A stretch of 27,276 bases of DNA, from IMG/VR virus record IMGVR_UViG_3300030116_000491, positions 6,997 to 34,272 of that record. The stretch is one strand, 5' to 3'. Position numbers and translations under genes: made by a program. Every line of letters begins with the position of its first letter. Position 1 is the first letter of the stretch. Shown here in pieces: positions 6,847-16,448 of this stretch. Source of the DNA: a virus. The notes below the pieces were generated by a model that did no database searches, had not been told where the DNA came from, and saw only the letters and a program-made list of their open reading frames with translations.

Positions 6847-9800
6847 TACTCTTCTCCTTTTGGATTTAAAGTAGTATTTACAAGTTCCTTATTTACATTT
6901 TGTAATTTAACGATTAAATCACCAAGTATACCTACATCATTTGATCTTTCTTGAACAAATTTTTGTAGTTTGTCAGTATCAATATCTTTTGGAACAAATA
7001 GTTCTTGTTTACTATCTTGAAGAGCTTGATTTGCAAATGCTCGTTCAACTTCAGGTGCTGTATTATAAGCATAGTTATTTGTAACAGCTTTAAGAACTCC
7101 CTCTGTTCCAAGTGTAAGTTTTTCTGTATCAGGTTTATTATTTTTATTTAAGAATTTTCTAGTGTAACTAAATTTAGAATATAAATCTATATTCTTATTA
7201 AGATCAGACAATCCTTTAACTTTTCTAAGTTGTAATTCTTTATATCTATCAACAATATTATCAATATCTTCTGGTGTAATTTGTTTAATAGGTAGCTTTC
7301 TAAGCTCATCATAGAACATAGAATCAACCTCACCTATTGCTTTTAAATCATTAAATGTTTTATATCCTATAGCTCTTTCAGGAAGAACGGTTTGCGATCT
7401 TATACCAGATAAAGAAAATAAAGCATCTTTTTTAGTCATAGGAAAACCACTAGCTCTCATACCAAGACCTTCACCTAGTAGTTCTTCAGCATCAGCCGCT
7501 AAAATATAATCTCTAACAAGTTTTACAGAACCACCTTGATAACCTTTTAAAAATTCTAGTGCTCGTCTTATTAAATTTTCTGCTGTTGTTGCTCCTACAC
7601 CCTCATCTAATATAGAACGACCTTGCTCATCTCTACCTGTAAATGCATTTATTAAATGTTTAGCAGCAAATTTAGGAGAGGTGAAAGAATTAGTTAATAA
7701 TTTAGCAGCATCTGAAAAAGCATTATCTATATCAGTTTCACTAATATCTACAGCAAGAGGATTTTTTGCACCTAGTATTCTTGCAGTTATTAATCTAACA
7801 GGAGCCATAATATAATCATAAGCATGTGCAGAGCTACTGCTTACATAACGACCTCTTATTTGAGGAACATAATTTTCTTTTTGTTCTGGAGTTAGACCTT
7901 CTCCTATTTCATCTAATACAAAACCACCATCAAAAAATAATTTAGTGCTGCCTTTACCAAAATCAGGATCTATAGAATTTAAAACTTTTCTTTCATTTGA
8001 TCCAATTCCATTTGCCTCATTATTTGAACTTACCATATATTCAGCACCAGCACCTATTGATCCTAATCCTACAAGTCTTTCTGTAAATCTTTTAAGATGG
8101 TAAGCTCTTTGAGCTTTTGTTTTTCCTTTTCTAAATGCATCTGGAAGATCTTTAAAAAATGCATATTTAAGTATATTTTTAGTAGTTCTTAAAACTTCAG
8201 AGGGAAATAACACATAGTTTCCAATAAAAGGAGTACGACTAATAAAACGAGCTAATGGAGCAGCTTCTCCATATGTAGGCATAGTATCTTTAACATACGT
8301 AGCTGCTCTTCTAATAGCTTCATCATCTGATAATTTAGGAAAATACTTTTTAATATCTGCGTATTCTGCCTCAAAAGCAATTAATTTTGCATATGCATCT
8401 GGTTGTCCATAAGCGGAACCAAATTTTTGCATAACTCTACCATATCCCCTAAAAAATGCATTTTTAGGTGTATCTCCAAAAAGATTTGCATTTCTTGCAA
8501 TCATTTCTCCTGTTACATCTTGTTCAAGTACACCTAATCTTCTAAGTGTAGCAAGTTTTTTAACAGCTTTAGGATCTTTTAATCTTATTTGTTCTGCCAG
8601 TGTTTTTAATTCTGTAACAGCAGCTTTATAAGCACGAGGTTTTAACATCATACCATTTAATGTTAAAGCCTGACCTGCACCATACAAGTTTAATAAATAA
8701 GCAGGAGCATCTAAAATGGTTTCTTTTGCTTGTGCAAGTGCTGCGGCTCTACCAAGAAAATTTTGTAGACCTTTACCCTTATTGTTACCTATATCTAAAC
8801 CAGCATTAAGAAGTTCTCCAACTTCTTTACTAGCAAATACATTGTTAAGAAGTTTTTTATTATCTCCTCCAAATCTACCAATAGAATTTTTTACAATCTG
8901 TTCTAAATTATAATCTAATTGATCAGTTTCTCTTGCGCTAAAAGTTGTCTTGGTAGATAAACCCGGTACAAAACTTTTTAATGGAACATCTTTATCTATA
9001 CCAGCCCTAGCTAGTTTATCTACTTCTGTAAGATAATTTAACTCACTAAGAAGTTTGTTTTGCTGTTGTAATGTAACAGCTATTTTTTTAAAAGGATCAG
9101 TCTCTTCACCTAAAAGTTCTAAGATGTTTTTATCTAAATCTTTTTTTTCTTTTAAAATTTTAATTGCACCCTGACTAGCGGAAAAGCCTTGGCCCACTGG
9201 TTCAAAAAAACTTTCAACAATATTTTTTTCAGAACCCCCTAATTTTTTAACTAAGAGTTTTATATATTCATCAACATCTTGCTCTGCTACACCCTCTTTA
9301 AGAAAATAATTACGAGCATTTTGAACTCTTGCTATAAACTCAGCATCAACTTTAGGAATGTAATCTTCACCTAGTCTTCTTCTTTTAGCTAATTCATCTA
9401 CAGTTTTTCTAATTTTATTTACATATCCAACATTATTATTAGCTTCAAATGTACGAGTAAAATAAACAGTGCCATCAACTGCACGACCAAATCCAATACG
9501 ACTTTCACCCTCTAAACCAAGAAAATCATTTATTTTATTCTCATTGTTTTGAATTAAATTTTTAATATTAGAAACTTGTTCTAAAGTTTTAGGACTATTA
9601 TCTAATCCAGACATATCATTTTTATTTATTGCATTAGATAAAGCTTCACTACTTACTCCTTCTTCTTTTTGTAATCTATCTAATTTTTTTACTTCAGATT
9701 TAATTTCTATTTTAAAACCTTTATCAGCATTAAATCTTTCATTTATAAGATCTACATACTCTTTAGGTAAACTACCATCACTTCTTAAAAGTCTACCTGT

Positions 9801-11105
9801 TTTTAAATCAGGTAAAATTCTAACAAGTTTTTCTCTAATAGTGTCTTTCTTAACAATAGTTCCTTCTTTATTTTCATTTACTTTAGAACTTATAACAACA
9901 TCATTTTCAGTTGGTGGAGGTACATCTAACTCTCCACTTTTCTCTGCGTCATTTAATTGCTTAGATTTATTTTTTAATCTATTAGATAATGATACAGTTC
10001 CTTTTACACCATATTTAGCTGTTGTAACAAGACCTGCTGCAATAGTAGACAGTGCTAAATTAAAACCAATAGCATCTTTAAGTCTTCTTATTCTTTTCTG
10101 CGCTTCTGTATCATTAGGACTATCAACTAAAGTTTTTGCAGCATCCATTATAATACTATCTTTTACAAAAGGCTCTAAAGTTTGTGCAACACTTCCTATA
10201 GCACCTTCTTCTTTTGATAGTCTTTCTATATTTGTTATAAATTCAGACATTAGAGGATCATCCTCTTCTGCCATTTGTACATCTAATTGAACAACAGTTG
10301 CACCTCCTCCAGCTAAACCAGTAGTTTTAGCAATTCGTTTTTTTAATTTAGAGGGTGGCTTTGGTGTGCTTGTTTCAATTTTAGTTACTGAATCTTTTTT
10401 ACGAATAACTTTTGTATCATCTAGTTCTTTTACTATTTTAGCTATTTTATTAGCTCTCTTTTTACCAACCTTTAAAGCAAGATCTTGAATAAGTTTTGTA
10501 ACACCAAGACCACCAGCAAGGTAAGTTAATAATTCACCAGCAATTTTTTCATTATCTGTTATATCAGGATTTAAATTCTTTTTAAAATTTTCATATGATT
10601 TATTAAGTTCTGATTTTTCAAGTTTATTAAAAAGTTCAGGAGAAGTAAGTGCAGTAACTGTTTTAGCAGCCTCTATAGGAAAGGTTGCTGTTTCAGTTAC
10701 TGCTTTACCAAATATACGACCTGCACTTTCTTCTGCTTGTTTTTCTCCTTCTCTAGCTATTTGTAAAGAAGAGCCAAGAGTTTCAGCACCTGCCATTAAT
10801 TTATCTAGAATATTAAGTTCCTTTTCCTCCATCTCACCTAGAGGATCAGCATCTACAGAATAAGGTTCTACAGGAATCTCTTCTTCCATTTCAAGCAGAG
10901 GATCTTGTTCTTCTGAGTATCCTTGAAATGGAGTTACATTAAGACTTTTATAAAACTGATCCTCATCTAAATCATAAAGTTGATTTATATCTTTTTCATA
11001 AGTTTTATCTGCAAATTCTTGATCAGATAAATTTCTATAAGCATCGCCTATTCTTAAATCATCTAGATCTTTTTGTATTTTTTCTCTGGTAAGGGCTTCT
11101 ACCAT
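6846..11105 (-). CDS. Very large internal virion / DNA-ejection protein candidate
   Basis: At 1419 residues this is the largest gene of the window. The N-terminal part is acidic and contains two copies of a short element ('DPLLEMEEE' and 'DPLGEMEEK', about 68-95). Two hydrophobic, Ala/Gly-rich patches lie in the first third (such as 'AGELLTYLAGGLGV'). The middle is long helical, Lys/Glu-rich. A conserved-looking part around 'AYGQPDAYAKLIAFEAEYAD' followed by 'RFISRTPFIGNYVLFPSEVL' reminds me of the large polyvalent-protein associated domain LPD38, from memory only. I see no transglycosylase motif. Size, place after the nozzle candidate and pairing with a 699-residue helical protein match podoviral internal core or ejection proteins. 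The ribosome site lies in the end of the upstream gene. Confidence 0.6.
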   Translation of the reverse strand: MVEALTREKIQKDLDDLRIGDAYRNLSDQEFADKTYEKDINQLYDLDEDQFYKSLNVTPFQGYSEEQDPLLEMEEEIPVEPYSVDADPLGEMEEKELNILDKLMAGAETLGSSLQIAREGEKQAEESAGRIFGKAVTETATFPIEAAKTVTALTSPELFNKLEKSELNKSYENFKKNLNPDITDNEKIAGELLTYLAGGLGVTKLIQDLALKVGKKRANKIAKIVKELDDTKVIRKKDSVTKIETSTPKPPSKLKKRIAKTTGLAGGGATVVQLDVQMAEEDDPLMSEFITNIERLSKEEGAIGSVAQTLEPFVKDSIIMDAAKTLVDSPNDTEAQKRIRRLKDAIGFNLALSTIAAGLVTTAKYGVKGTVSLSNRLKNKSKQLNDAEKSGELDVPPPTENDVVISSKVNENKEGTIVKKDTIREKLVRILPDLKTGRLLRSDGSLPKEYVDLINERFNADKGFKIEIKSEVKKLDRLQKEEGVSSEALSNAINKNDMSGLDNSPKTLEQVSNIKNLIQNNENKINDFLGLEGESRIGFGRAVDGTVYFTRTFEANNNVGYVNKIRKTVDELAKRRRLGEDYIPKVDAEFIARVQNARNYFLKEGVAEQDVDEYIKLLVKKLGGSEKNIVESFFEPVGQGFSASQGAIKILKEKKDLDKNILELLGEETDPFKKIAVTLQQQNKLLSELNYLTEVDKLARAGIDKDVPLKSFVPGLSTKTTFSARETDQLDYNLEQIVKNSIGRFGGDNKKLLNNVFASKEVGELLNAGLDIGNNKGKGLQNFLGRAAALAQAKETILDAPAYLLNLYGAGQALTLNGMMLKPRAYKAAVTELKTLAEQIRLKDPKAVKKLATLRRLGVLEQDVTGEMIARNANLFGDTPKNAFFRGYGRVMQKFGSAYGQPDAYAKLIAFEAEYADIKKYFPKLSDDEAIRRAATYVKDTMPTYGEAAPLARFISRTPFIGNYVLFPSEVLRTTKNILKYAFFKDLPDAFRKGKTKAQRAYHLKRFTERLVGLGSIGAGAEYMVSSNNEANGIGSNERKVLNSIDPDFGKGSTKLFFDGGFVLDEIGEGLTPEQKENYVPQIRGRYVSSSSAHAYDYIMAPVRLITARILGAKNPLAVDISETDIDNAFSDAAKLLTNSFTSPKFAAKHLINAFTGRDEQGRSILDEGVGATTAENLIRRALEFLKGYQGGSVKLVRDYILAADAEELLGEGLGMRASGFPMTKKDALFSLSGIRSQTVLPERAIGYKTFNDLKAIGEVDSMFYDELRKLPIKQITPEDIDNIVDRYKELQLRKVKGLSDLNKNIDLYSKFSYTRKFLNKNNKPDTEKLTLGTEGVLKAVTNNYAYNTAPEVERAFANQALQDSKQELFVPKDIDTDKLQKFVQERSNDVGILGDLIVKLQNVNKELVNTTLNPKGEE

Positions 11106-11109
11106 TTAA

Positions 11110-13209
11110 TTAATCCCCTACAATATTAGCTATGTCACTTTTAGAAAGTTTACCTTTAAATTCTTTTGCTAAAAAGAGTTTTAAATCTGTTTTAAATCCT
11201 TCAGTAGTTTTTGATAAAAACTCTTTTGAAAGTGCTTTCTCTAATACTTTTGCAACAGGAACAGCTTGTCTTAATGCTTCCCCTAAATTTTGTCCTACAG
11301 TTTGCGCTTTCGCTATATTTGCTTTTGCTTGATCTGCACCTCTTCCATAAATTTTATCATTTACTTTAACAGTTTTAGTTACTGAACCATCTGCATTTGT
11401 AGTGTCAAGTATTGTAATACCTTTAACTTTATTTAGATAATCTGCTGAAAAATTTCTAACTTGATTTATTATTTGATTATCAGTAAGTTTTCCTTTACGT
11501 GGATCAGGTCTCATCTTATCTACTGCGATTGCTTCATTTTTATTTATTTCACTTTGTGTCTTAGCTGTGTCTATAAGAGTCTTAGCAAACTTTTCAGCAG
11601 CCTCTACCTCTTGTGTTGGAGCATTAGCTTTTAATTTTTCCAAGTCATCGCTTGCTTGATCTACCTCTTTAGTTAATTTTCGTTCAAGCTCTAAGTCACC
11701 TTTTTCTCTTGCATTTCTAAGTTCAAGACGTTTACCTTCTATCTCTGCTCTTTTAAAAGTAATATCTCTAACTGCTTTTGATTGTTCTCTTTTTTCTTTA
11801 TCAGACGCATCAAAGAAAGCATTAATCGCACCTCCTAGTTGACCCACTGCTCCCATTCTTTGAGCCTGTTCACTTAAAAGAGATTTACTAGCAGCAGTTA
11901 ATCCTTTACCAGTTGGATTATATTCACCAGCAATTTTATCAGGATCTGTTGCATCCATTATTGGCTTATTAACTTTTTTATCAAACTCTTCAAGAAACTT
12001 TTTACTTAGACCTTTACTACTTTTTATATATTCATCTGCTTGTTTTTTTGTTCTCTCTGACCGTAATCTTTGTATTTCTTGTAGATCATCTCGTCTTTTT
12101 CTTTCTATTGCTGAACGTGTAGCAACAGCTTTTCTTTGGCTTTCATTTAAACCTAAACCTGCTAAACCTTGTTCAAGAAAAGAAGGTTGTTTTGATCCTA
12201 CTGTTCCTGCTTGTCTCTTAACAAGAGGGAGAGCATCTTTTAAACTACCACCTTTTTTAAATCCAAATGGCGATGGAGATCCAAATCCTCTAAGTCCACT
12301 CAAAGCTCCACCAAAATCACCTTTGGATGCTCTTAACCCTGCTAGACCAAGAGAGGCTATTTGACTAAAAGGACTTGCCTGTGGTGTTTGTTCTGTTTTT
12401 GTTTTAGTTAATGCCTTAGTAAAAGGACTACCACCAACAAAACCAGAAAGTCTAGCAAGTTCTGTAGGAGCAAATTCTCTTTCCTCTATAAATCTTGCAT
12501 ATTCTTCTGCAAGTTTTTCTTGATCTCTTTGTCTTTGTTCTTGACCAATTTGTTGTAGTAAACCAAACTCTGCAAGGCCAGTATCTAAACGTCTTTTACC
12601 TACATCTAGTAAATCACCAGCCAATGCTCTTCTTCTTTGACCTTCTTGTAAAAATTTATTATATGCATCTTCAAAAGCTTTTTGTTGGCCCACTGCTTCA
12701 ATATCTCCAAGCTGCCTACCAAAAGCATCGCCAAGTAATGCAGCTTGCACACCAGCACGACTACCAAGACCAGACAATCCTCCAGCATCTATAGCTTGTT
12801 TTTCAAATTGTGGTAAGACTCTTTGTTCAAAGTCTTCTTGAGCTTTTCTTTTTTGAACTTCAAGAACAGAATCAATATACGGACTTCTAAATTTTTTAGC
12901 TTGTTCAGCAGTAAACTCAACAGGTATATCTTCTTTTAATGTTTTTTCAAACGCATCAACGTATGGTTTTTGACCTCCAACTAAACCTTTTAAACCACTT
13001 ATAGCTTTTTTTTCATCTTCAGTTAAATCAGCAATAGTTGTTTTACCAAAAGGAACATAGCCCTCTTCTATTCTTTCTTCATAAAGTTTTAAAGCATCAT
13101 CTATAACTCGTTTAGCTCCCGGTTTTATCTCTTCAGGTAGCTCTGTTACTTGCCTAGTTGTAGTGGTTGCTTGTTTTGGAGAACCAAATAAAAAACTAAA
13201 TATACTCAT
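11110..13209 (-). CDS. Helical internal virion / ejection protein candidate
   Basis: The 699-residue protein is mostly alpha-helical with high Lys, Glu, Gln and Ala. 'FRSPYIDSVLEVQ' followed by 'AIDAGGLSGLGSRAGVQAAL' (about residues 106-160) resembles the 'SGxxxSR' helical-hairpin element common in podoviral DNA-transfer proteins. The centre is Gly/Ser/Phe-rich and contains 'SPFGFKKGGSLKDALP', with the KKGG motif also found in the basic cassette. The C-terminal third is charged and coiled. It starts with AGGATA shortly before ATG and is followed after four bases by the 1419-residue gene. An ejection role is inferred from position and composition, and no catalytic domain is seen. Confidence 0.55.
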   Translation of the reverse strand: MSIFSFLFGSPKQATTTTRQVTELPEEIKPGAKRVIDDALKLYEERIEEGYVPFGKTTIADLTEDEKKAISGLKGLVGGQKPYVDAFEKTLKEDIPVEFTAEQAKKFRSPYIDSVLEVQKRKAQEDFEQRVLPQFEKQAIDAGGLSGLGSRAGVQAALLGDAFGRQLGDIEAVGQQKAFEDAYNKFLQEGQRRRALAGDLLDVGKRRLDTGLAEFGLLQQIGQEQRQRDQEKLAEEYARFIEEREFAPTELARLSGFVGGSPFTKALTKTKTEQTPQASPFSQIASLGLAGLRASKGDFGGALSGLRGFGSPSPFGFKKGGSLKDALPLVKRQAGTVGSKQPSFLEQGLAGLGLNESQRKAVATRSAIERKRRDDLQEIQRLRSERTKKQADEYIKSSKGLSKKFLEEFDKKVNKPIMDATDPDKIAGEYNPTGKGLTAASKSLLSEQAQRMGAVGQLGGAINAFFDASDKEKREQSKAVRDITFKRAEIEGKRLELRNAREKGDLELERKLTKEVDQASDDLEKLKANAPTQEVEAAEKFAKTLIDTAKTQSEINKNEAIAVDKMRPDPRKGKLTDNQIINQVRNFSADYLNKVKGITILDTTNADGSVTKTVKVNDKIYGRGADQAKANIAKAQTVGQNLGEALRQAVPVAKVLEKALSKEFLSKTTEGFKTDLKLFLAKEFKGKLSKSDIANIVGD

Positions 13210-13213
13210 TTTA

Positions 13214-13822
13214 TTATCCTATTGCTGATCTTAAAGAAGCCAAACCGTTTATTTGATTAGGTTGTTCTGTTGTGCCAAAAGCTTTTTGTCTTATTTCTTT
13301 TACTACTTTATCCATTACATCTGCACCTGCATCTGCGCTGCCATTTCCAAGAGCAGCCATCGTATACGCATCTACTATATATTCATCAGGACTAACGGCA
13401 AGAGTTGCAACTTGATCACCTTTTTCCATTATAGGCATTTGAATATTATCTTGCATACCATGTCCTTCACCGGGAACAGGACCACTTCCAAAACTCATAG
13501 TCATACCCTCTGTTCCAGCCTTTGCTTGCATTGTAGGTTGCATCCTTTGAGCTAATACATTATCATATGATGATGGTGTTTCAAAAGCTTTTATCATACC
13601 TTGTATTTTATTAAATTTTTCTGGATCTGCTGGCCTTACATTCATTGGCCTTTGATTTGGAGTTATAGGTTGTTGCATAGGTATAGGAGGCATTGGTGCT
13701 GGTGCTGGTGGTGGATTAATTACATTAGATGCTAATTGCATTTCCTCTGCACTAATCTTAGCATTTTCTGCTAGTTTATTTAAACCAGTAAGTTTTAATA
13801 CCTGTAATATATTTTCACTCAT
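13214..13822 (-). CDS. Virion-associated protein with Pro/Met-rich linker
   Basis: The 202-residue protein has an N-terminal helix (5-33), a Pro/Met/Ala-rich linker ('PPPAPAPMPPIPMQQP', 37-52) and a compact C-terminal region: 'GSGPVPGEGHGMQDNIQMPI' at 112-131, then 'VATLAVSPDEYIVDAYTMAA' and 'DAGADVMDKVVKEIR'. The C-terminal pattern is one I recall from other marine phage structural operons, without a known function. It is coupled by ATGA to the small upstream gene and lies just before the ejection candidates. An internal virion or assembly role is likely from context. Confidence 0.55.
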   Translation of the reverse strand: MSENILQVLKLTGLNKLAENAKISAEEMQLASNVINPPPAPAPMPPIPMQQPITPNQRPMNVRPADPEKFNKIQGMIKAFETPSSYDNVLAQRMQPTMQAKAGTEGMTMSFGSGPVPGEGHGMQDNIQMPIMEKGDQVATLAVSPDEYIVDAYTMAALGNGSADAGADVMDKVVKEIRQKAFGTTEQPNQINGLASLRSAIG

Positions 13823-14004
13823 GGCTGCTTACCTTTTAAAAAGTCATTCATCATATTAGAATAGTTTAACTTTTTCATTTTCATAAACTCTTGTTTTTGA
13901 TCAAGACGATATCGTTCAGGATCAATAGCTTGTCCAGTATTAATATTATTTAATAAAGTACTTTCATTAATAAATTGAAAATGATCTAGTAAATTTTTTT
14001 TCAT
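13819..14004 (-). CDS. Hypothetical protein, 61 residues
   Basis: A short, helical, Lys/Asn/Met-rich protein starting 'MKKNLLDHFQFINEST'. I chose the ATG at 14004 because it overlaps the upstream stop as TAATG, a junction used several times in this operon. An in-frame ATG at 14022 would add six residues and neither has a good Shine-Dalgarno sequence. Its end overlaps the next gene as ATGA. No family is recognised. Confidence 0.5.
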   Translation of the reverse strand: MKKNLLDHFQFINESTLLNNINTGQAIDPERYRLDQKQEFMKMKKLNYSNMMNDFLKGKQP

Positions 14005-14279
14005 TAGTTTAAATTCTGCCATGAAGTTTCTGCACCAAGACTAACATATCCTTTAAATTTACCTGAACTTACAGAATATGCTATGTCACCTTTTTGTGGG
14101 CGACCTATTTGAGTTACTGTCGTTACAGTAAATACAGTTGCTGCCGCCGCATTATCTATATCTAAATCTCTTGCATCTAACTCTTGAACTAAAACATCTC
14201 CCCATGTTCTTACTTGATTGTACATATCTACCAAGTCTTCATTTGTTAGTGCAAAAGGTAAAATAGGATATGTTGCCAT
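14004..14279 (-). CDS. Hypothetical small tail-region protein, 91 residues
   Basis: The protein starts with a helical part ('NEDLVDMYNQVRTWGDVLVQ') and ends in a beta-rich half ('GDIAYSVSSGKFKGYVSLGA' with a final 'SWQNLN'). The helix-then-beta layout looks like small tail-fibre-associated proteins in which a trimeric coiled coil leads into a sheet. It is coupled by TAATG to the nozzle candidate upstream (base 14279). A minor tail role is inferred from location, and no family is recognised. Confidence 0.55.
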   Translation of the reverse strand: MATYPILPFALTNEDLVDMYNQVRTWGDVLVQELDARDLDIDNAAAATVFTVTTVTQIGRPQKGDIAYSVSSGKFKGYVSLGAETSWQNLN

Positions 14280-16447
14280 TATCTCTCACCATCACCTTGT
14301 ACTGCTAAACGAACTGATCCCCATCGCCAACTAGCATTATTTGATGCACAAGATACTCTAATTTTAGCTTGCCTTCCTCTAGCTCTTATATTAATCTTTT
14401 CTGTATTATCAAAAATATCAAACTCTTTTGTAGTCTGTTCTGTACTTTCAGGATATTTTTTTGTTATTATTTTAAATTTAATCTGTCCTCCTGATAAATC
14501 ATAGTCAGGTATAATTTTATTCATAAACATAACTTGATTACCATCATTAATATCAAAGTCTCCAGACTCTACAAAAGACGTTAATGTTTCTCCACTGCCT
14601 GTAAATACATTTGGTGGTTCGTTGTCATAAATATTATTACCAGCTACAGTTACACCAGTTGTTATAGTATTTCCAAATACACTACGATCAGTAAATGTAG
14701 TAAATATCATTTCACCGTATACCCAGTATCTTTCTTCTGGATTATAAATAACATATTTATTACATTCTGTATTACCATTAGAAACATATAGCCATATTAT
14801 TTCTCTAAACTCAGAATTAATACCACAGTAAACTTTATCATAATAAGATGTATTAAGATCATCAAATATAAATCTACGAACCGTACAATCTAAAACTTGA
14901 ACTGAACCAGCATAGACATAAAAATTATCATAACCCATCCAATATGTAGTACCGTTATAATCTATGGCTGCATGTTGTCCTATAAGTCCACAGTTAGTTC
15001 CTACTTGTTGAAACTTAAATACAAAGTTACCACCAACAAATTGCATAAGCCAAAGAGCATTATCTGTCCAAATATTAATAGCATTTCTTGCACGAACAGC
15101 ACCAACTATTCTAGTTCCATCTGTTAAAACAACCTCACCAGCATCTGTTGCAGCAGTTGGATTCCATTCATTTCTATCATCTTGATCAGACCAACGAACA
15201 AGCATAGGATCAAATGTACCACTAACTGTAGCAGTAGCTTCAAATCTATTTGTACCAAGACAGATAAGATGTCTATCATTAGGAGATACAATAATAGAGT
15301 TTGTACTTACAGGTGATGTTGTAACAGATGTTGCTCTTACTGGTTCTGTGCTTGCATCAGAATCATAATAAAATAATCCACCACCTTTTCTATTAGCTAC
15401 AACATCATCACCCCAGTTATCAAAACTCCATTGTGATATATCTAAAAATAAATCACTAGCACTTGCAGATGCAGCTTGATTCCATCCTCTTGTTTTAGCC
15501 GCTGCTCCACCACCTGTCTGTGGATATATAAGAGCAGTCATATTTATATCAGATGTAGTATCTCCTGATGCAGATGCTGCTGTATTTACACTAACAATTA
15601 TCTGTGTTCCATTAACAGATACAATAGTAAACTGAGGACCACCAATATCTATACTATTATCTGTTGGCTTTGTTAAAACTAAATTACCACCTACAGTAAC
15701 AGGAGTTACAGAAGTATTAGATGGTAAGAAATATACAAAATCATTTGCCACGCCCCCATGTGCGGCTGCACAAGATATTGTAACTAATGTATTACCACCA
15801 GTTGTAGTTATTTTACTAATACCTACAGATGTAGGCTCTGCTGCATTATAAGGTGCTGCTGCCCAACCTAAACCTGCCGCTGCAACAGAGTTACCTGTTG
15901 GTATATAATAATTAAATGTCGCACTTCCCACATCACTACCAGTTGCATTAGCAGCGGTTGTTACATTAATTGTAAAAGCATTTGCACTTTCAACAGATAC
16001 AACTTGATATGTATTACCTTGTAAACTTACAGCATTAAATGCTGCTGAAGATGTAAATAAAACATAGTCTCCCACTACTCTACCATGTGCATTGTCAGAA
16101 CAACAAACTCTAACTTCACCAGAACTTGTACCAAAACAATTTGTTAAAGTAGTTTTTTCTGTTATTGGTGTTACATCATATAACTCATCACCTTCATGAA
16201 TATAAAGTTTTTCAGGTGTACCAAATATTGCAGTAGAAATATTATCAGCAGGTTTCCATGCTAATAATGCTCTAGCTGATCCATCAAACTTATCTCCTTG
16301 TGCTCTTGTTTCATAGCCTCTCATATTCTCAGGCTTGCCTTCACGAAACCTCACACGGTTCCCATCAAACCACTTACCCTCTTCTGCATATTGGGTAGAC
16401 TCTCTGTGGAAACCCGGAGCCAGTTTAAATGTTCGTAACTCTGCCAT
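14279..16447 (-). CDS. Large tail protein, gp10/nozzle-like candidate
   Basis: The 722-residue protein starts 'RTFKLAPGFHRESTQY' and 'EEGKWFDGNRVRFREGKPEN' (residues 5-41), a conserved N-terminus of podoviral tail proteins of the P22 gp10 / tubular B kind as I know it. Residues about 95-320 hold two similar beta-rich inserts with conserved Cys/His-Gly starts ('CCSDNAHGRVVGDYVLF' and 'SCAAAHGGVANDFVYFL'). Residues about 385-600 contain propeller-like blades, such as 'VRWSDQDDRNEWNP', 'NIWTDNALWLMQFVGG' and 'GTTYWMGYDNFYVYAG'. It probably forms the distal tail tube that seals DNA. It comes right after the tail-collar fibre gene. Confidence 0.6.
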   Translation of the reverse strand: MAELRTFKLAPGFHRESTQYAEEGKWFDGNRVRFREGKPENMRGYETRAQGDKFDGSARALLAWKPADNISTAIFGTPEKLYIHEGDELYDVTPITEKTTLTNCFGTSSGEVRVCCSDNAHGRVVGDYVLFTSSAAFNAVSLQGNTYQVVSVESANAFTINVTTAANATGSDVGSATFNYYIPTGNSVAAAGLGWAAAPYNAAEPTSVGISKITTTGGNTLVTISCAAAHGGVANDFVYFLPSNTSVTPVTVGGNLVLTKPTDNSIDIGGPQFTIVSVNGTQIIVSVNTAASASGDTTSDINMTALIYPQTGGGAAAKTRGWNQAASASASDLFLDISQWSFDNWGDDVVANRKGGGLFYYDSDASTEPVRATSVTTSPVSTNSIIVSPNDRHLICLGTNRFEATATVSGTFDPMLVRWSDQDDRNEWNPTAATDAGEVVLTDGTRIVGAVRARNAINIWTDNALWLMQFVGGNFVFKFQQVGTNCGLIGQHAAIDYNGTTYWMGYDNFYVYAGSVQVLDCTVRRFIFDDLNTSYYDKVYCGINSEFREIIWLYVSNGNTECNKYVIYNPEERYWVYGEMIFTTFTDRSVFGNTITTGVTVAGNNIYDNEPPNVFTGSGETLTSFVESGDFDINDGNQVMFMNKIIPDYDLSGGQIKFKIITKKYPESTEQTTKEFDIFDNTEKINIRARGRQAKIRVSCASNNASWRWGSVRLAVQGDGER

Positions 16448-16448
16448 A

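Noticed and set aside
9841-10290. A 149-codon open frame on the plus strand
   Set aside because: It is antisense to the 1419-residue gene, hydrophobic in the way reverse complements of Lys/Asp-rich genes are, and has no ribosome site.
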